From: Ruminococcaceae bacterium UBA6845
GTDB lineage: Bacteria > Bacillota > Clostridia > Oscillospirales > Acutalibacteraceae
Direction of reading: 5' to 3'
DNA: 48,989 nt
NCBI GenBank assembly: GCA_002449395.1
Contig: DKDP01000024.1
Coordinates: 3,919-52,907 of the forward strand
Positions 7,437-16,800 of this stretch are shown here, piece by piece. Position numbers and translations under genes: made by a program. Numbering within the stretch: the stretch's first letter is position 1; the number at the start of each line of letters is the position of its first letter. The notes beneath the pieces are model-generated. The model was not told the origin of the DNA. It was given only the letters and a program-made list of their open reading frames with translations, and searched no databases.

Positions 7437-9890
7437 ATGGAAAAGATTTTTGATAATGCAAAATTTATTTACACGGAGTTTGACAACTACTTCGACCCGA
7501 AAGAAAAGGCGTGGGGCGCTCCGAGACCGAGGCTTTATCAGCATACCGAAATTGCCGAGGGCAGCGGTTTGCCGATGTTTGCAAGTAATTTTGAAATTGG
7601 CTCGGACGGAAAAACGGAATTGTTTTTCTCCGCTCTCGGTATAGTTGATATTTACATCAACGGCAAGCGTGTCGGCAACGATGAAATGAAGCCCGGCTGG
7701 ACAAATTATCATAAGCGTGCGCTTTACTATAACTATGATGTGTCCGATTTTGTCGGCAGGGGAAAGAACAGAATACTTGCCGTTGTTTCGAGCGGCTGGT
7801 ATTCCGGCAGAATTGTCGGCGATTATTACGGCGGCAATAATCCGGCTTTTATCGCAAATATAATCCACAACGGAGAGTCAATTCTCACCACGAATGAAAA
7901 TTGGGAGGCAACGGTCGGCGGGTCCGTTCGCACGGCAGATATCTGGGACGGCGAATATTACGACGCAACTCAGGACAGCTACGCTAAAATATCAACAGTG
8001 GGCTATGATTCGGCAGAGTGGGGCAAGGCAGAGATTTGCGATTATTTCAACGGCGTGCTGACTCCGTTTGTCGGTCCGACGGTTCAGGTGCGTGACGAGC
8101 TGAGCCTCAGATCAAAGGCTATGACCGTTTATGACGGAATCCGATACAACGGTTCAAACTACGGCGAGATAAATATTTGCGCAAATCCCGAGTCGTTTCC
8201 GCTCACACTTAAAAAGGGACAGATACTCATAATTGATCTTGAACAGGAGATGGTAGGCTGGGCGAAGCTCACCCTTAAGGGAGCAAGAGGAACGACGGTC
8301 AATGTTCACTATGCCGAGTTTCTTAATGACAGCGGCGAAATTTCAAGAGGCAATGACGGCGCAAAGGGCTCGCTTTATACAATAAATTTGCGTTCGGCTC
8401 TTGCCAAGGAGATATATATTCTCAGCGGAGACGGAGAGGAAACGTACAGACCAACATTCACCTTTTACGGCTACCGATATGTTCAGATCAGCGCAGAGAA
8501 CGATATTGAAATCACTGATTTTATATCTGAGGTTGTCGGCTCGGTTACGGAAGAAATCGGAACGGTTGAAACCTCGAACGAGCTTGTTAATAAGCTCATT
8601 TCCAACACTCTTTGGGGTCAGCGCGGCAACTATCTCAGTGTGCCGACCGATTGCCCTCAGCGTGACGAACGCTACGGCTGGACAGGCGACGCTCAGGCCT
8701 TCAGCGTAACCGCCGCCTACAATGCAAATGTAAGAGACTTTTTCCGCAAATGGATGCAGGATGCACGTGACGCCCAGAGCGACGAGGGAGCATATTCGGA
8801 GGTTATTCCGAGAAGCGGTTGCTGCAGCGCCGAGAATGAGGCAGGCTGGACGGATGTCGGCATAATCGTTCCTTATAATATGTACGTGATGTATAATGAT
8901 ATTGAATTGCTGAATGACCACTATGATTCAATGGAAAAATATATTGCTCAGCTTATCGAAAAATTCGGAATGGCAGGAGCAAACGCCCGTTTCGGCGATT
9001 GGCTTGCCTATGATCAGTGCGATAAAACATTCATTTCTTCGGCGTATTTTGTTCACGACCTTGACCTTATGATAAAAATGAGTGGTGTACTCGGCAAAAA
9101 TGACAGAGCCGAGCACTATAAGGAGCTCAGAAAGCAGGCTTACGCCTATTTCGTTGAAAACTATATGAGGGACGGCAAACTGATCGGTCAGACGCAGACC
9201 GACAAAATAATTGTGCTTGCCTTTGACCTTGTTGACGGTGATTATGCCAAGGAGCTTGCCGATGAGCTTGTTGAGCAGATAAAGACAAACGGCAACCGAC
9301 TTTCGACGGGATTCCTCGGAACATATAATCTTTGCACGACGCTTTCAAAGTACGGCAAGGATAAAATGGCATATACTCTCCTTATGCAACGCAACGAGCC
9401 GTCGTGGCTTTACAGCATTGACCAGGGCGCAACGACAATATGGGAGCGCTGGAACTCCTATACAAAGGAAAACGGCTTCGGCGATGTCGGTATGAACTCA
9501 TTTAATCACTATGCCTACGGTTCGGTGGTTGAGTGGATGTACCGCTATATGGCGGGAATCGAGCCTGGAACACCCGGATTTGGCACGGTCATTCTTCAGC
9601 CGAGGGTTGACACAAGAACAGCCGAGGAGCTTCCCGACGGTCAGAAGCGTATGACATACGCAAAGGCAAGCTATAAATCGGGCGCAGGACTGATTGAAAG
9701 CGAGTGGCACAGCGAAAACGGATTCACATATAAATGCACCGTTCCTGTTACCGCCGAGCTCAGACTGCCGATATTCGGCGAAAAATTCACGGTTAACGGA
9801 GTTGAACACGGCTTTGATGAATATGAAATAAAGGACGGCTGTGCGTTAATCGGACTCGCACCGGGTGAATATGTCTTTGAGGAGAAATGA
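7437..9890 (+). CDS. Alpha-L-rhamnosidase, glycoside hydrolase family 78
   Basis: This 817-residue intracellular enzyme (no signal peptide) removes terminal alpha-L-rhamnose from plant glycosides or rhamnogalacturonan oligomers. N-terminal beta domains (about 1-370) carry the GH78 segments VYINGKRVG-like VDIYINGKRVG, PGWTNYHKR and ILAVVSSGWYSGR. The catalytic (alpha/alpha)6 barrel begins near NTLWGQRGNYLSVPTDCPQ. Family active-site residues are visible: Asp405, Asp410, Glu411 in DCPQRDERYGW and Asp418 in WTGD; Glu670 in TTIWERWNS is the candidate general base. A C-terminal beta domain closes the protein. AGGAGG lies 6 bp before the ATG. It overlaps the RBS of the following isomerase gene, forming a sugar-use operon. 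Confidence 0.93.
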   Translation: MEKIFDNAKFIYTEFDNYFDPKEKAWGAPRPRLYQHTEIAEGSGLPMFASNFEIGSDGKTELFFSALGIVDIYINGKRVGNDEMKPGWTNYHKRALYYNYDVSDFVGRGKNRILAVVSSGWYSGRIVGDYYGGNNPAFIANIIHNGESILTTNENWEATVGGSVRTADIWDGEYYDATQDSYAKISTVGYDSAEWGKAEICDYFNGVLTPFVGPTVQVRDELSLRSKAMTVYDGIRYNGSNYGEINICANPESFPLTLKKGQILIIDLEQEMVGWAKLTLKGARGTTVNVHYAEFLNDSGEISRGNDGAKGSLYTINLRSALAKEIYILSGDGEETYRPTFTFYGYRYVQISAENDIEITDFISEVVGSVTEEIGTVETSNELVNKLISNTLWGQRGNYLSVPTDCPQRDERYGWTGDAQAFSVTAAYNANVRDFFRKWMQDARDAQSDEGAYSEVIPRSGCCSAENEAGWTDVGIIVPYNMYVMYNDIELLNDHYDSMEKYIAQLIEKFGMAGANARFGDWLAYDQCDKTFISSAYFVHDLDLMIKMSGVLGKNDRAEHYKELRKQAYAYFVENYMRDGKLIGQTQTDKIIVLAFDLVDGDYAKELADELVEQIKTNGNRLSTGFLGTYNLCTTLSKYGKDKMAYTLLMQRNEPSWLYSIDQGATTIWERWNSYTKENGFGDVGMNSFNHYAYGSVVEWMYRYMAGIEPGTPGFGTVILQPRVDTRTAEELPDGQKRMTYAKASYKSGAGLIESEWHSENGFTYKCTVPVTAELRLPIFGEKFTVNGVEHGFDEYEIKDGCALIGLAPGEYVFEEK

Positions 9891-9891
9891 T

Positions 9892-10752
9892 ATGAACGAC
9901 AAACCGTTACTCTGCCTCGGCACGGGACTGGATTTTGATGAAGTCCCGGCAGTTGAGCAGATAGAAATAATGAAATCGGTCGGCTTCGACCAGTTCTTTT
10001 ACTGCGAAGAGAGGAATCAGCGTGCTTCGGACGATGAGGCCGTTGCCGAAAAGGCGGCAAAAATCGGAATCGGCTTTCATTCAATCCATGCGCCGTTTTA
10101 CGGAATGGATGATCTCTGGCACGACGAGGACGGCGAGCTTGCGAAAATTATGGAGCAGGAGCTCAGAAATTCAATAGATAACTGCCATAATCTTGACGTG
10201 CCGATCGTTATAATGCACGCAATAATCGGGATGGATAACCACACTCCGACCGCGCTCGGCTTGGAGCGGGTCGGTAAAATTATTGACTACGCAATCAAAA
10301 GGGGAGTGACGATCGGATTTGAAAACACCGAGGGCGAGTGTTACCTCAAGGCGTTGCTTGACAAGTACGGCGAGCTTGAAAATGTGGGCTTTACCTATGA
10401 TTCGGGGCACGAGCTTTGTTACAACGGCGGCACGGATATGCTCGGCAAGTACGGAAAATATTTGATTTCAACTCATCTTGACGATAACCACGGAATGACC
10501 GACCCGGAGCATCCGAATTTTTTGGATGACTATCATCTTCTGCCGTTTGACGGGTATGCCGATTGGGAGGGGATTGCCAAACGACTTCATAAGTGCGGAT
10601 TTGACGGCAGTCTGACCTTTGAGGTCGATTCAAAGGGACGCTGCGGAAGTCATTCAAATGATATGTATCTCGGAATGAATATCGAACAATTTGTCCGTGC
10701 GGCATATGATCACGCCGTCAGATTCAGAGACCTGTTCTTGGCAACAAAATAA
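9892..10752 (+). CDS. Sugar phosphate isomerase/epimerase-family TIM-barrel protein
   Basis: This 286-residue xylose-isomerase-like TIM barrel (AP-endonuclease family 2 fold) has metal ligands typical of the family: His66 (SIHAPF), His109 (VIMHA), Glu144 (IGFENTEG), Asp170/His173 (YDSGHE), His195 (STHLDDN) and a C-terminal Glu (LTFEVD). The family isomerises or epimerises sugars and related polyols; the substrate is unassigned. The start at 9892 is chosen because GAGGAG lies 8 bp upstream, inside the end of the rhamnosidase gene. The 1-bp spacing implies coupling. A role in metabolism of the rhamnose or partner sugar released upstream is inference. Confidence 0.8.
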   Translation: MNDKPLLCLGTGLDFDEVPAVEQIEIMKSVGFDQFFYCEERNQRASDDEAVAEKAAKIGIGFHSIHAPFYGMDDLWHDEDGELAKIMEQELRNSIDNCHNLDVPIVIMHAIIGMDNHTPTALGLERVGKIIDYAIKRGVTIGFENTEGECYLKALLDKYGELENVGFTYDSGHELCYNGGTDMLGKYGKYLISTHLDDNHGMTDPEHPNFLDDYHLLPFDGYADWEGIAKRLHKCGFDGSLTFEVDSKGRCGSHSNDMYLGMNIEQFVRAAYDHAVRFRDLFLATK

Positions 10753-10756
10753 GCAG

Positions 10757-10786
10757 TAATCCGACAGTTTAAAAGCTGTCGGATTA
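10757..10786 (+). terminator. Terminator-like hairpin after the isomerase gene
   Basis: TAATCCGACAG pairs perfectly with CTGTCGGATTA, followed by a weak T/A-rich tail (TTTATAAAAA). Confidence 0.7.
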
Positions 10787-10820
10787 TTTATAAAAATATC
10801 AAAATTATTTTCAAAAACAG

Positions 10821-10849
10821 TTGACAAATGTGTATCTATCTGATATAAT
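10821..10849 (+). promoter_or_regulatory. Consensus promoter of tRNA-Leu
   Basis: TTGACA (10821-10826), exactly 17 bp, TATAAT (10844-10849). This is a perfect sigma-A promoter 33 bp before the tRNA 5' end, as expected for a stable RNA gene. Confidence 0.9.
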
Positions 10850-10882
10850 ATCAAACGTTCCTTGAGGGAACGACAATTGAAT

Positions 10883-10966
10883 GCGAGAGTGGCGGAATCG
10901 GCAGACGCGCACGTTTGAGGGGCGTGTGGTAATCCCGTACGGGTTCAAGTCCCGTCTCTCGCACCA
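10883..10966 (+). tRNA. tRNA-Leu, anticodon GAG
   Basis: The acceptor stem GCGAGAG pairs with CTCTCGC. The D-arm is GCGGAATCGGCAGACGC. The anticodon stem CACGT/GCGTG encloses TTGAGGG with anticodon GAG. The long variable arm is of class II type, the T-arm is ACGGG-TTCAAGT-CCCGT, and CCA is encoded at the end. It reads CUC/CUU codons. It has its own promoter and a following hairpin terminator. Confidence 0.95.
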
Positions 10967-10975
10967 AAGATTTAG

Positions 10976-11012
10976 CCTTGAAACGACGTAGCTACGTGGT
11001 TTCAAGGTTTTT
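10976..11012 (+). terminator. tRNA-Leu terminator
   Basis: CCTTGAAAC (10976-10984) pairs with GTTTCAAGG (10999-11007) around an inner ACGTAGCTACGT palindrome; TTTTT follows. The 237 bp from here to ftsH hold no gene, only a G-rich doublet (TTTGGGG twice) near 11024 and AT-rich promoter-like DNA. Confidence 0.85.
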
Positions 11013-11249
11013 CTTTTGCACTTTTGGGGTTTGTTTGGGGTTTAAGTAATGATGGGCGTTAAAACGTCACACATAATTTAAAACGATACAGGTTATTTTA
11101 TCCTTATTTCGTACTACAATATAAATAGAGTGTCTAAACCTGTAAAAAAGTTCACAAATGGTTATTTTTTACGTTATATATTCATAATACCATAGTTGCA
11201 ACATCATAATAACCTTGCGAAGAGGTTTATTCTTGTGGAGGAGTTAACA

Positions 11250-13079
11250 ATGAAAGAAGTTAAATCACCGAAAAAGCCGTTGATTTATTATTACGGTATA
11301 GTCTTGCTTGTTATTCTTGTGTTCAATATGGTTGTTGCACCGCTTATCATGAATGCAAGGGTAAAAGAGGTTGACTACGGCACTTTTATGAAGATGATTG
11401 AAGAAAAAAGTATCGGCAGTGTTGAGGTTGACGATTCGGAAATTATTTTCACAGACAAGGACGAAAAACAGATATATAAGACAGGTGAAATGAACGATCC
11501 GAATTTAACGGACAGGCTTTATGCGTCGGGTGCAAAATTCACACGAAATATCGAAAAAGGAATGTCTCCGCTTCTGAGCTTCTTTTTGTCATTTATTTTG
11601 CCGCTTCTGATATTTGTCGTACTCGGACAGTATGTCGGTAAGAAGATGATGTCACAGGCAGGCGGCCCAAACGCTATGTCGTTCGGTATGGGTAAAAGTA
11701 ACGCAAAGGTATATGTCCCGTCGAGCGACGGAATACGCTTCGCCGATGTTGCGGGTGAGGATGAGGCTAAGGAAAATCTGGCGGAAATTGTCGATTATCT
11801 TCACAACCCGAAAAAATATTCCGACGTCGGCGCATCAATGCCGAAGGGCGTTCTGCTTGTAGGCCCTCCGGGCACAGGTAAAACAATGCTCGCAAAGGCG
11901 GTTGCAGGTGAGGCAAACGTACCGTTTTTCTCGATGTCGGGCTCGGAGTTTGTTGAAATGTTTGTCGGTATGGGTGCGTCAAAGGTCAGAGACCTTTTTA
12001 AACAGGCAAAGGAAAAGGCTCCCTGCATAGTCTTCATTGACGAGATAGACGCTATCGGAAAAAAGCGTGACGGACAGATCGGCGGCAACGACGAACGTGA
12101 GCAGACGCTTAATCAGTTGCTTACGGAGATGGATGGTTTCGACGGCAATAACGGCGTTATCATTTTGGCGGCCACAAACCGCCCGGAGTCGCTTGACCCC
12201 GCCCTGACACGTCCCGGTCGATTTGACCGCCGTGTTCCCGTTGAACTGCCTGATCTTGCAGGACGTGAAGCGATCTTAAAAGTACACGCAAAGAAGATCA
12301 AAACAGCGGATGATGTTGATTTCCATACTATTGCACGTATGGCGTCTGGAACTTCGGGCGCCGAGCTTGCGAATATTATCAATGAGGCGGCTCTGCGTGC
12401 GGTTCGCAGCGGACGCACAGTGGTCGAGCAGTCGGATCTTGAGGAGAGCATCGAGATTGTTATAGCCGGTTATCAGAAGAAAAATGCAATTATGTCCGAT
12501 GAAGAGAAGAAGGTTGTTGCATATCACGAGATCGGTCATGCACTTGTTGCGGCGCTTCAGACAGCTTCCGCACCGGTGCAGAAGATTACGATTATCCCGA
12601 GAACCTCGGGCGCCCTCGGCTACACAATGCAGGTTGAGCAGAACGATAAGGTGCTGATGACAAAGGAAGAGCTTGAAAACAAAATCGCAACTCTCACGGG
12701 CGGACGTGCGGCGGAGGAAATCGTTTTCGGACAGATAACGACGGGCGCCTCCAACGATATTGAGCAGGCGACAAAGCTGGCAAGAGCGATGATTACACGC
12801 TACGGAATGACGGACGATTTTGATATGGTGGCAATGGAAACGGTCAACAATCAATACCTCGGAGGAGATTCGTCGCTTGTCTGCTCGGCGGAGACGCAAA
12901 AGGAAATCGACAGAAAGATTGTCGAGACGGTTAAAATTCAGCATGAGAAAGCCCGCCGGCTTCTTGCCGACAACAGAGCGAAGCTCGATGAACTTGCAAA
13001 TTATCTTTATGAAAAAGAAACGATTACGGGAAATGAATTTATGTCTATCCTGAACGGAAAGGACGGCGGAACAGTATGA
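11250..13079 (+). CDS. ftsH: ATP-dependent membrane zinc metalloprotease FtsH
   Basis: FtsH is a 609-residue hexameric AAA+ protease that degrades unassembled membrane proteins and regulators at the cytoplasmic membrane. Two TM helices flank an external domain (about 11-33 and 105-128). The AAA module has Walker A GPPGTGKT (205-212), Walker B IVFIDEID (260-267) and the SRH with RPGRFDRRV. The peptidase zinc site is HEIGH (426-430, Ile in place of the usual Ala), and the TTGASNDIEQATKLAR segment supplies the third ligand. The ATG at 11250 is preferred over an upstream in-frame start because GGAGGAG sits 6 bp before it. The DUF308 gene overlaps its stop by 4 bp. Confidence 0.97.
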   Translation: MKEVKSPKKPLIYYYGIVLLVILVFNMVVAPLIMNARVKEVDYGTFMKMIEEKSIGSVEVDDSEIIFTDKDEKQIYKTGEMNDPNLTDRLYASGAKFTRNIEKGMSPLLSFFLSFILPLLIFVVLGQYVGKKMMSQAGGPNAMSFGMGKSNAKVYVPSSDGIRFADVAGEDEAKENLAEIVDYLHNPKKYSDVGASMPKGVLLVGPPGTGKTMLAKAVAGEANVPFFSMSGSEFVEMFVGMGASKVRDLFKQAKEKAPCIVFIDEIDAIGKKRDGQIGGNDEREQTLNQLLTEMDGFDGNNGVIILAATNRPESLDPALTRPGRFDRRVPVELPDLAGREAILKVHAKKIKTADDVDFHTIARMASGTSGAELANIINEAALRAVRSGRTVVEQSDLEESIEIVIAGYQKKNAIMSDEEKKVVAYHEIGHALVAALQTASAPVQKITIIPRTSGALGYTMQVEQNDKVLMTKEELENKIATLTGGRAAEEIVFGQITTGASNDIEQATKLARAMITRYGMTDDFDMVAMETVNNQYLGGDSSLVCSAETQKEIDRKIVETVKIQHEKARRLLADNRAKLDELANYLYEKETITGNEFMSILNGKDGGTV

Positions 13080-13627
13080 ATAACAGATCTAATTTCGGAT
13101 GGGGCGAACTGATCATCGGCTTGCTGATGACGGTGCTCGGAATCTACACCTTTGTCTGTCCGCAGAACATTCTGACCGGTGCGATCGTGGTGTATGGTAT
13201 TATTATAATTGCAATGGGAATCTATGATATTGTCGTATATGCAAGGGTGTCACGCTTTACGGGATTCGGTCCGATGCTTGCGCTGATTTCGGGAATACTC
13301 AGTGTAATGTGCGGAATTATGCTGATCGCAAATCCGAGCATAGGTAAATGGGCGTTGACGGTTCTTATGCCCCTGTGGTTCATTGCCCACAGCATTGCGG
13401 GACTCACAAGGTCAAACTTTGTAAAACTGGTCGGAAATTCGTTTTACTATTATTTCTCATTGATATTGAATATCCTGGGACTGGTTATCGGTTTCATTAT
13501 GATTTTCAGCCCTGCGTTTTCGTTTTTCACTCTCCGTATTGCCGCATACATTGTGGCGGTATATCTTGTGCTTTTCGGAATCGGCAGTATAATTACCGCC
13601 TTTTCACGCAGAAGATTCGATTGGTAA
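13076..13627 (+). CDS. DUF308 / HdeD-like membrane protein
   Basis: This 183-residue protein has six predicted TM helices in the pairwise pattern of the HdeD/DUF308 family (GLLMTVLGIYTFVCPQ, GILSVMCGIMLIANP, VIGFIMIFSPAFSF repeats). Its function is not established; some relatives are linked to acid or envelope stress. Its ATG overlaps the ftsH stop (ATGA), so translation is coupled. An FtsH substrate or accessory role is only inference from context. Confidence 0.8.
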   Translation: MNNRSNFGWGELIIGLLMTVLGIYTFVCPQNILTGAIVVYGIIIIAMGIYDIVVYARVSRFTGFGPMLALISGILSVMCGIMLIANPSIGKWALTVLMPLWFIAHSIAGLTRSNFVKLVGNSFYYYFSLILNILGLVIGFIMIFSPAFSFFTLRIAAYIVAVYLVLFGIGSIITAFSRRRFDW

Positions 13628-13659
13628 AGCAGAAATCTCATTCAGTTCAGATAAAAAAC

Positions 13660-13707
13660 AAAGCTATAATTCACTGTCAGTAAAAACAATTGTGAATTAT
13701 AGCTTTT
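13660..13707. terminator. Bidirectional terminator
   Basis: AAAGCTATAATTCAC pairs with GTGAATTATAGCTTT. T-rich tracts follow on both strands, so it can end the ftsH transcript and the convergent giant-protein/peptide transcript. Confidence 0.85.
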
Positions 13708-13734
13708 GTTTTATGTTTGTTTTTCGGTCTTGGA

Positions 13735-13899
13735 TCAGATAATCAGTTCGTCAATGAACGACTGACCGAGAGTTTCAAAATTAGGATCGTTACCCTCAAT
13801 TACGGGATCAAATCCGCTTATTGCACTCGTCTGATCGTTCATAATTTCATCAACTATCGAAAACTTTTCAATTTTTATTTCAGGCTTTGTGTATTTCAT
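13735..13899 (-). CDS. Unannotated 54-residue acidic peptide coupled to the giant secreted protein
   Basis: This small ORF starts MKYTKPEIKIEKFSIVDEIM and ends SFIDELII. It has 11 acidic and 4 basic residues, no Cys, no signal peptide and no TM helix. Its ATG overlaps the stop of the 1397-residue gene (ATGA at 13896-13899), which is strong evidence of translational coupling. The N-terminal Lys-Tyr-x-x-Pro-Glu-Ile pattern and the SAISGFDPV centre resemble, in general style, short leader-like proteins in Clostridia (for example KxYxxP leaders of some RiPPs). No maturation enzyme or exporter is nearby, so precursor, chaperone or regulator roles are all open. It ends 28 bp before a terminator. 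Confidence 0.75.
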   Translation of the reverse strand: MKYTKPEIKIEKFSIVDEIMNDQTSAISGFDPVIEGNDPNFETLGQSFIDELII

Positions 13900-16800
13900 A
13901 CTTGTACCCCCGAATCGGTGATAAATGCGATAACGGTCTTTATGAAATTAATCAGCTTGGTGAAAATCGAAACGATAATTTCGAACGGTGATTTTTCTGT
14001 CGGTTCGTTGAAATCTATGTCCGTCTCTCCGTCGCTGTTAATTTCGGTCAGGTCATAGCTCGCAACCTCGATGGCAGTTGAATCGTTTCCTGTGTGCTGA
14101 TCGGCAGAGCTCGTGTTAATTTCCTTGATATCACCGTAAATCGGATTGCCGTTTTCGTCGATAATATAAGGTCTTGCCCAAAGTGTGCAGCTGTCACTTG
14201 ATGTGTCAAGCTCAAGTAATATTTCAAGCATACCGGTAAGGGTGGCGGCTGAAAGTTTTGCCGCTCTCTTCTCAACATTGTCATTGCCGAGAACGAGCGA
14301 GTCTGCGTCCGAATAGTTTTTGTCGGTTGTGAAAATTACGCCGTGACCCGTGATCGGACCTGCCGCCGAGGCAACGCTGTGTTCAACATAGAGGTAGTAT
14401 TTGTTAGCCTCTTTGTTTTCTTTAAGAGTTACAACTCGGCTGACCTGAACGCCCTTGTTTCTCTCCGCTGTGTAGTTCTGACGGGAGGCATATACGGCTT
14501 CAAGGTTTGTGTTTCTTACAAGGAAGAAGCTGTATGTTGTGTATGTGCTGACAACCTCGCCGGTATCGGTGTCTCTCCAATAAACGAAGTAGAGATCTGT
14601 GCCGGGCTTCTGTACAGGTGCTGTGATTGTTGCAACGTAAAAATCGGAAGTGAGAGCTTTTCTTATTTCCTTACTTACAACCGTTCCGCCCGATACTGTA
14701 AGTTTGAAGCTGATCTCATCGCCGCAGTTGATACAGATTCCGTTTTCATCCACGTTGTGCTTCGTGTGGTCTTTGACAGTCAACGGCTTGTCGGCTGTTC
14801 CGTTATAGCCGTCGTATGAGTAATCGCCATGCTCGAACAATTTGCCGAATATCTGACCTTCAACGTCGGCGTAGTAGCCCTTGCCGCTTCCGAGGACATC
14901 AAAAAGATCCTCTTTGCGGAGTTGAGTTGTACCGAGTATTTCCATTGTGCCGCCGTAGATAACCGCTGTCGGTGTTTCAACGGCTAATAATTTGAAATAG
15001 CCGTCGTAGACGTAGTTTTCGGCATTGTCGTTCATCCAGTCAATGGCGGCTTCTGTAAATGTACCGCCGTAGATTTCGGAATCAAGGCCTGCTATTTCAA
15101 CATGCTTGAAATTACCGTTTTCTATTACAAGCTTTCCCGGAGCTGCATCAGCCGTAGTATCTTCGCTATAAGACAAAACCATTGCGTTTATCGTTCCGTT
15201 GCCCGTTATGGTAAGCGTACCCGACTGATGAATCATAAATATGTCTTCGTAATTGTCGGTGTCGATGGTATGTCCGTTGAGGTCAAGCGTTATGCTTGAA
15301 CCGTTTGTGCTGAAATCAACCTCATAAGAGATAGTAGTATTTTCATAGAGCTTGATCTTGCAAGCGCCTTTCTGTGCTTTGGCGGCTTCTGCTGCTTCCT
15401 CAAAGGTGTCGTAATACGTTGTTAATACGTCTTTGCTTGTTACGGAAGCGACGCCCTGTGCACCGCAGTTGGAGCACTTGCCGTTTGCATCCTTGTTATG
15501 CTCCTTGTGGTCGAGAACCTTTAACGGCTTGTCGGCTGTTCCGTTATAACCGTAAACACTGTTTGAGTACTGGCTCTTGTCATATGTAAAGCGGGTGAAC
15601 ATATCGCCCTCAACATCGGCGTAGTAGCCCTTGCCCTCGCCGAGGAACATAAAGATATCGTTGAAGCTGAAAGTGTAAAGTTTCTCAAAGGTACCGCCGT
15701 TGATATCCATTACGGCACAATCGGTTGCAACGTCCTTGAAATAGCCATCGTTTATAACGATCGTGCGGGTGTCGCTCATATCGGCATACATTATCAGGAG
15801 TTCGTCGTTGAATGTACCGCCGTTTATCTCTGTGCTGAAAATGGTTCTTATTGATTTATTGAAAGTACCGTTTTCAATGACAAGTTTTCCTGCCGTATTG
15901 TCAAAATAGGTCATTGCATCAATGGAAACATTTATGATTCCGTTGCCCTTTATTGTGAGGGCACCCTTATCGTACTTGATCATCGCCGAGCCGTCCTCGG
16001 TCGCATCGTTGATCGTGTGTCCGTTGAGGTTGAATGTTATGTCTGCATCGGCTGCGCTGAAATTAACCGCCGAAGTGAGGCTGATGTCGTCAAAGAGAGT
16101 AAGCATACTTTCTCCCGAGATTGCCTTAACTGCCGCAAGCGCTTCATCAAAGGTCTCGTAGAAATACGGTCTGCCGCCGTTCGTCTGCATTGCGGAAGCA
16201 ACGATTGTTGCGCCGCATTCAAGACAGCGGTGTTCTTCCTCACCTGTGATTGCCGAATGATCGTGATGGTCAACGACTGTAATCATTGAGTCGTTTGCCT
16301 CTCCGTCGAAGCCGTAAGCCTCGTTGTCTCTGAGTCTGTAACTACCGAAATTAATTCCGCCTGTTGAATAGTAGCCCTTGCCCTCGCCGAGAGCCGAGTA
16401 CCAATCAAAATCCTCGCCGCTGGTGGCTAAGCGCTTGTAGCTTCCGCCGTTTAATTTTACTATCGGATAGCCCTCAGAGTTTTCCAAAGCAATGTGTCCG
16501 TTCACCGTTGCGTCGTTTATTGTCAGCTTTGCGGGACCCATTGCAGCAATGAATGAGTCAAAAGTACCGTTTTCGATAGTCAGATCGCCGACGAGTTCGC
16601 CGACAGCCATAACGCCGAAGTAGATGCTTGAGGAGCCGTTACCCGTAACGGTGAGCTTCTTCAAGGTAAGAATACCGGGCAGGCTTCCCGATGTGTCCTC
16701 GAAATTACGGTCAATTCTCTTGCCGTTCATGTCAAGAATGATTTCATCGCCTACCATGGTCTGGATCGACACGGATTCATCGATAACAAAATTATCAAGG

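Noticed and set aside
14343..14819. 158-residue plus-strand ORF opposite the giant gene
   Set aside because: It is antisense to a clearly coding repeat protein, with no RBS; many such Cys/Val-rich shadows occur there.
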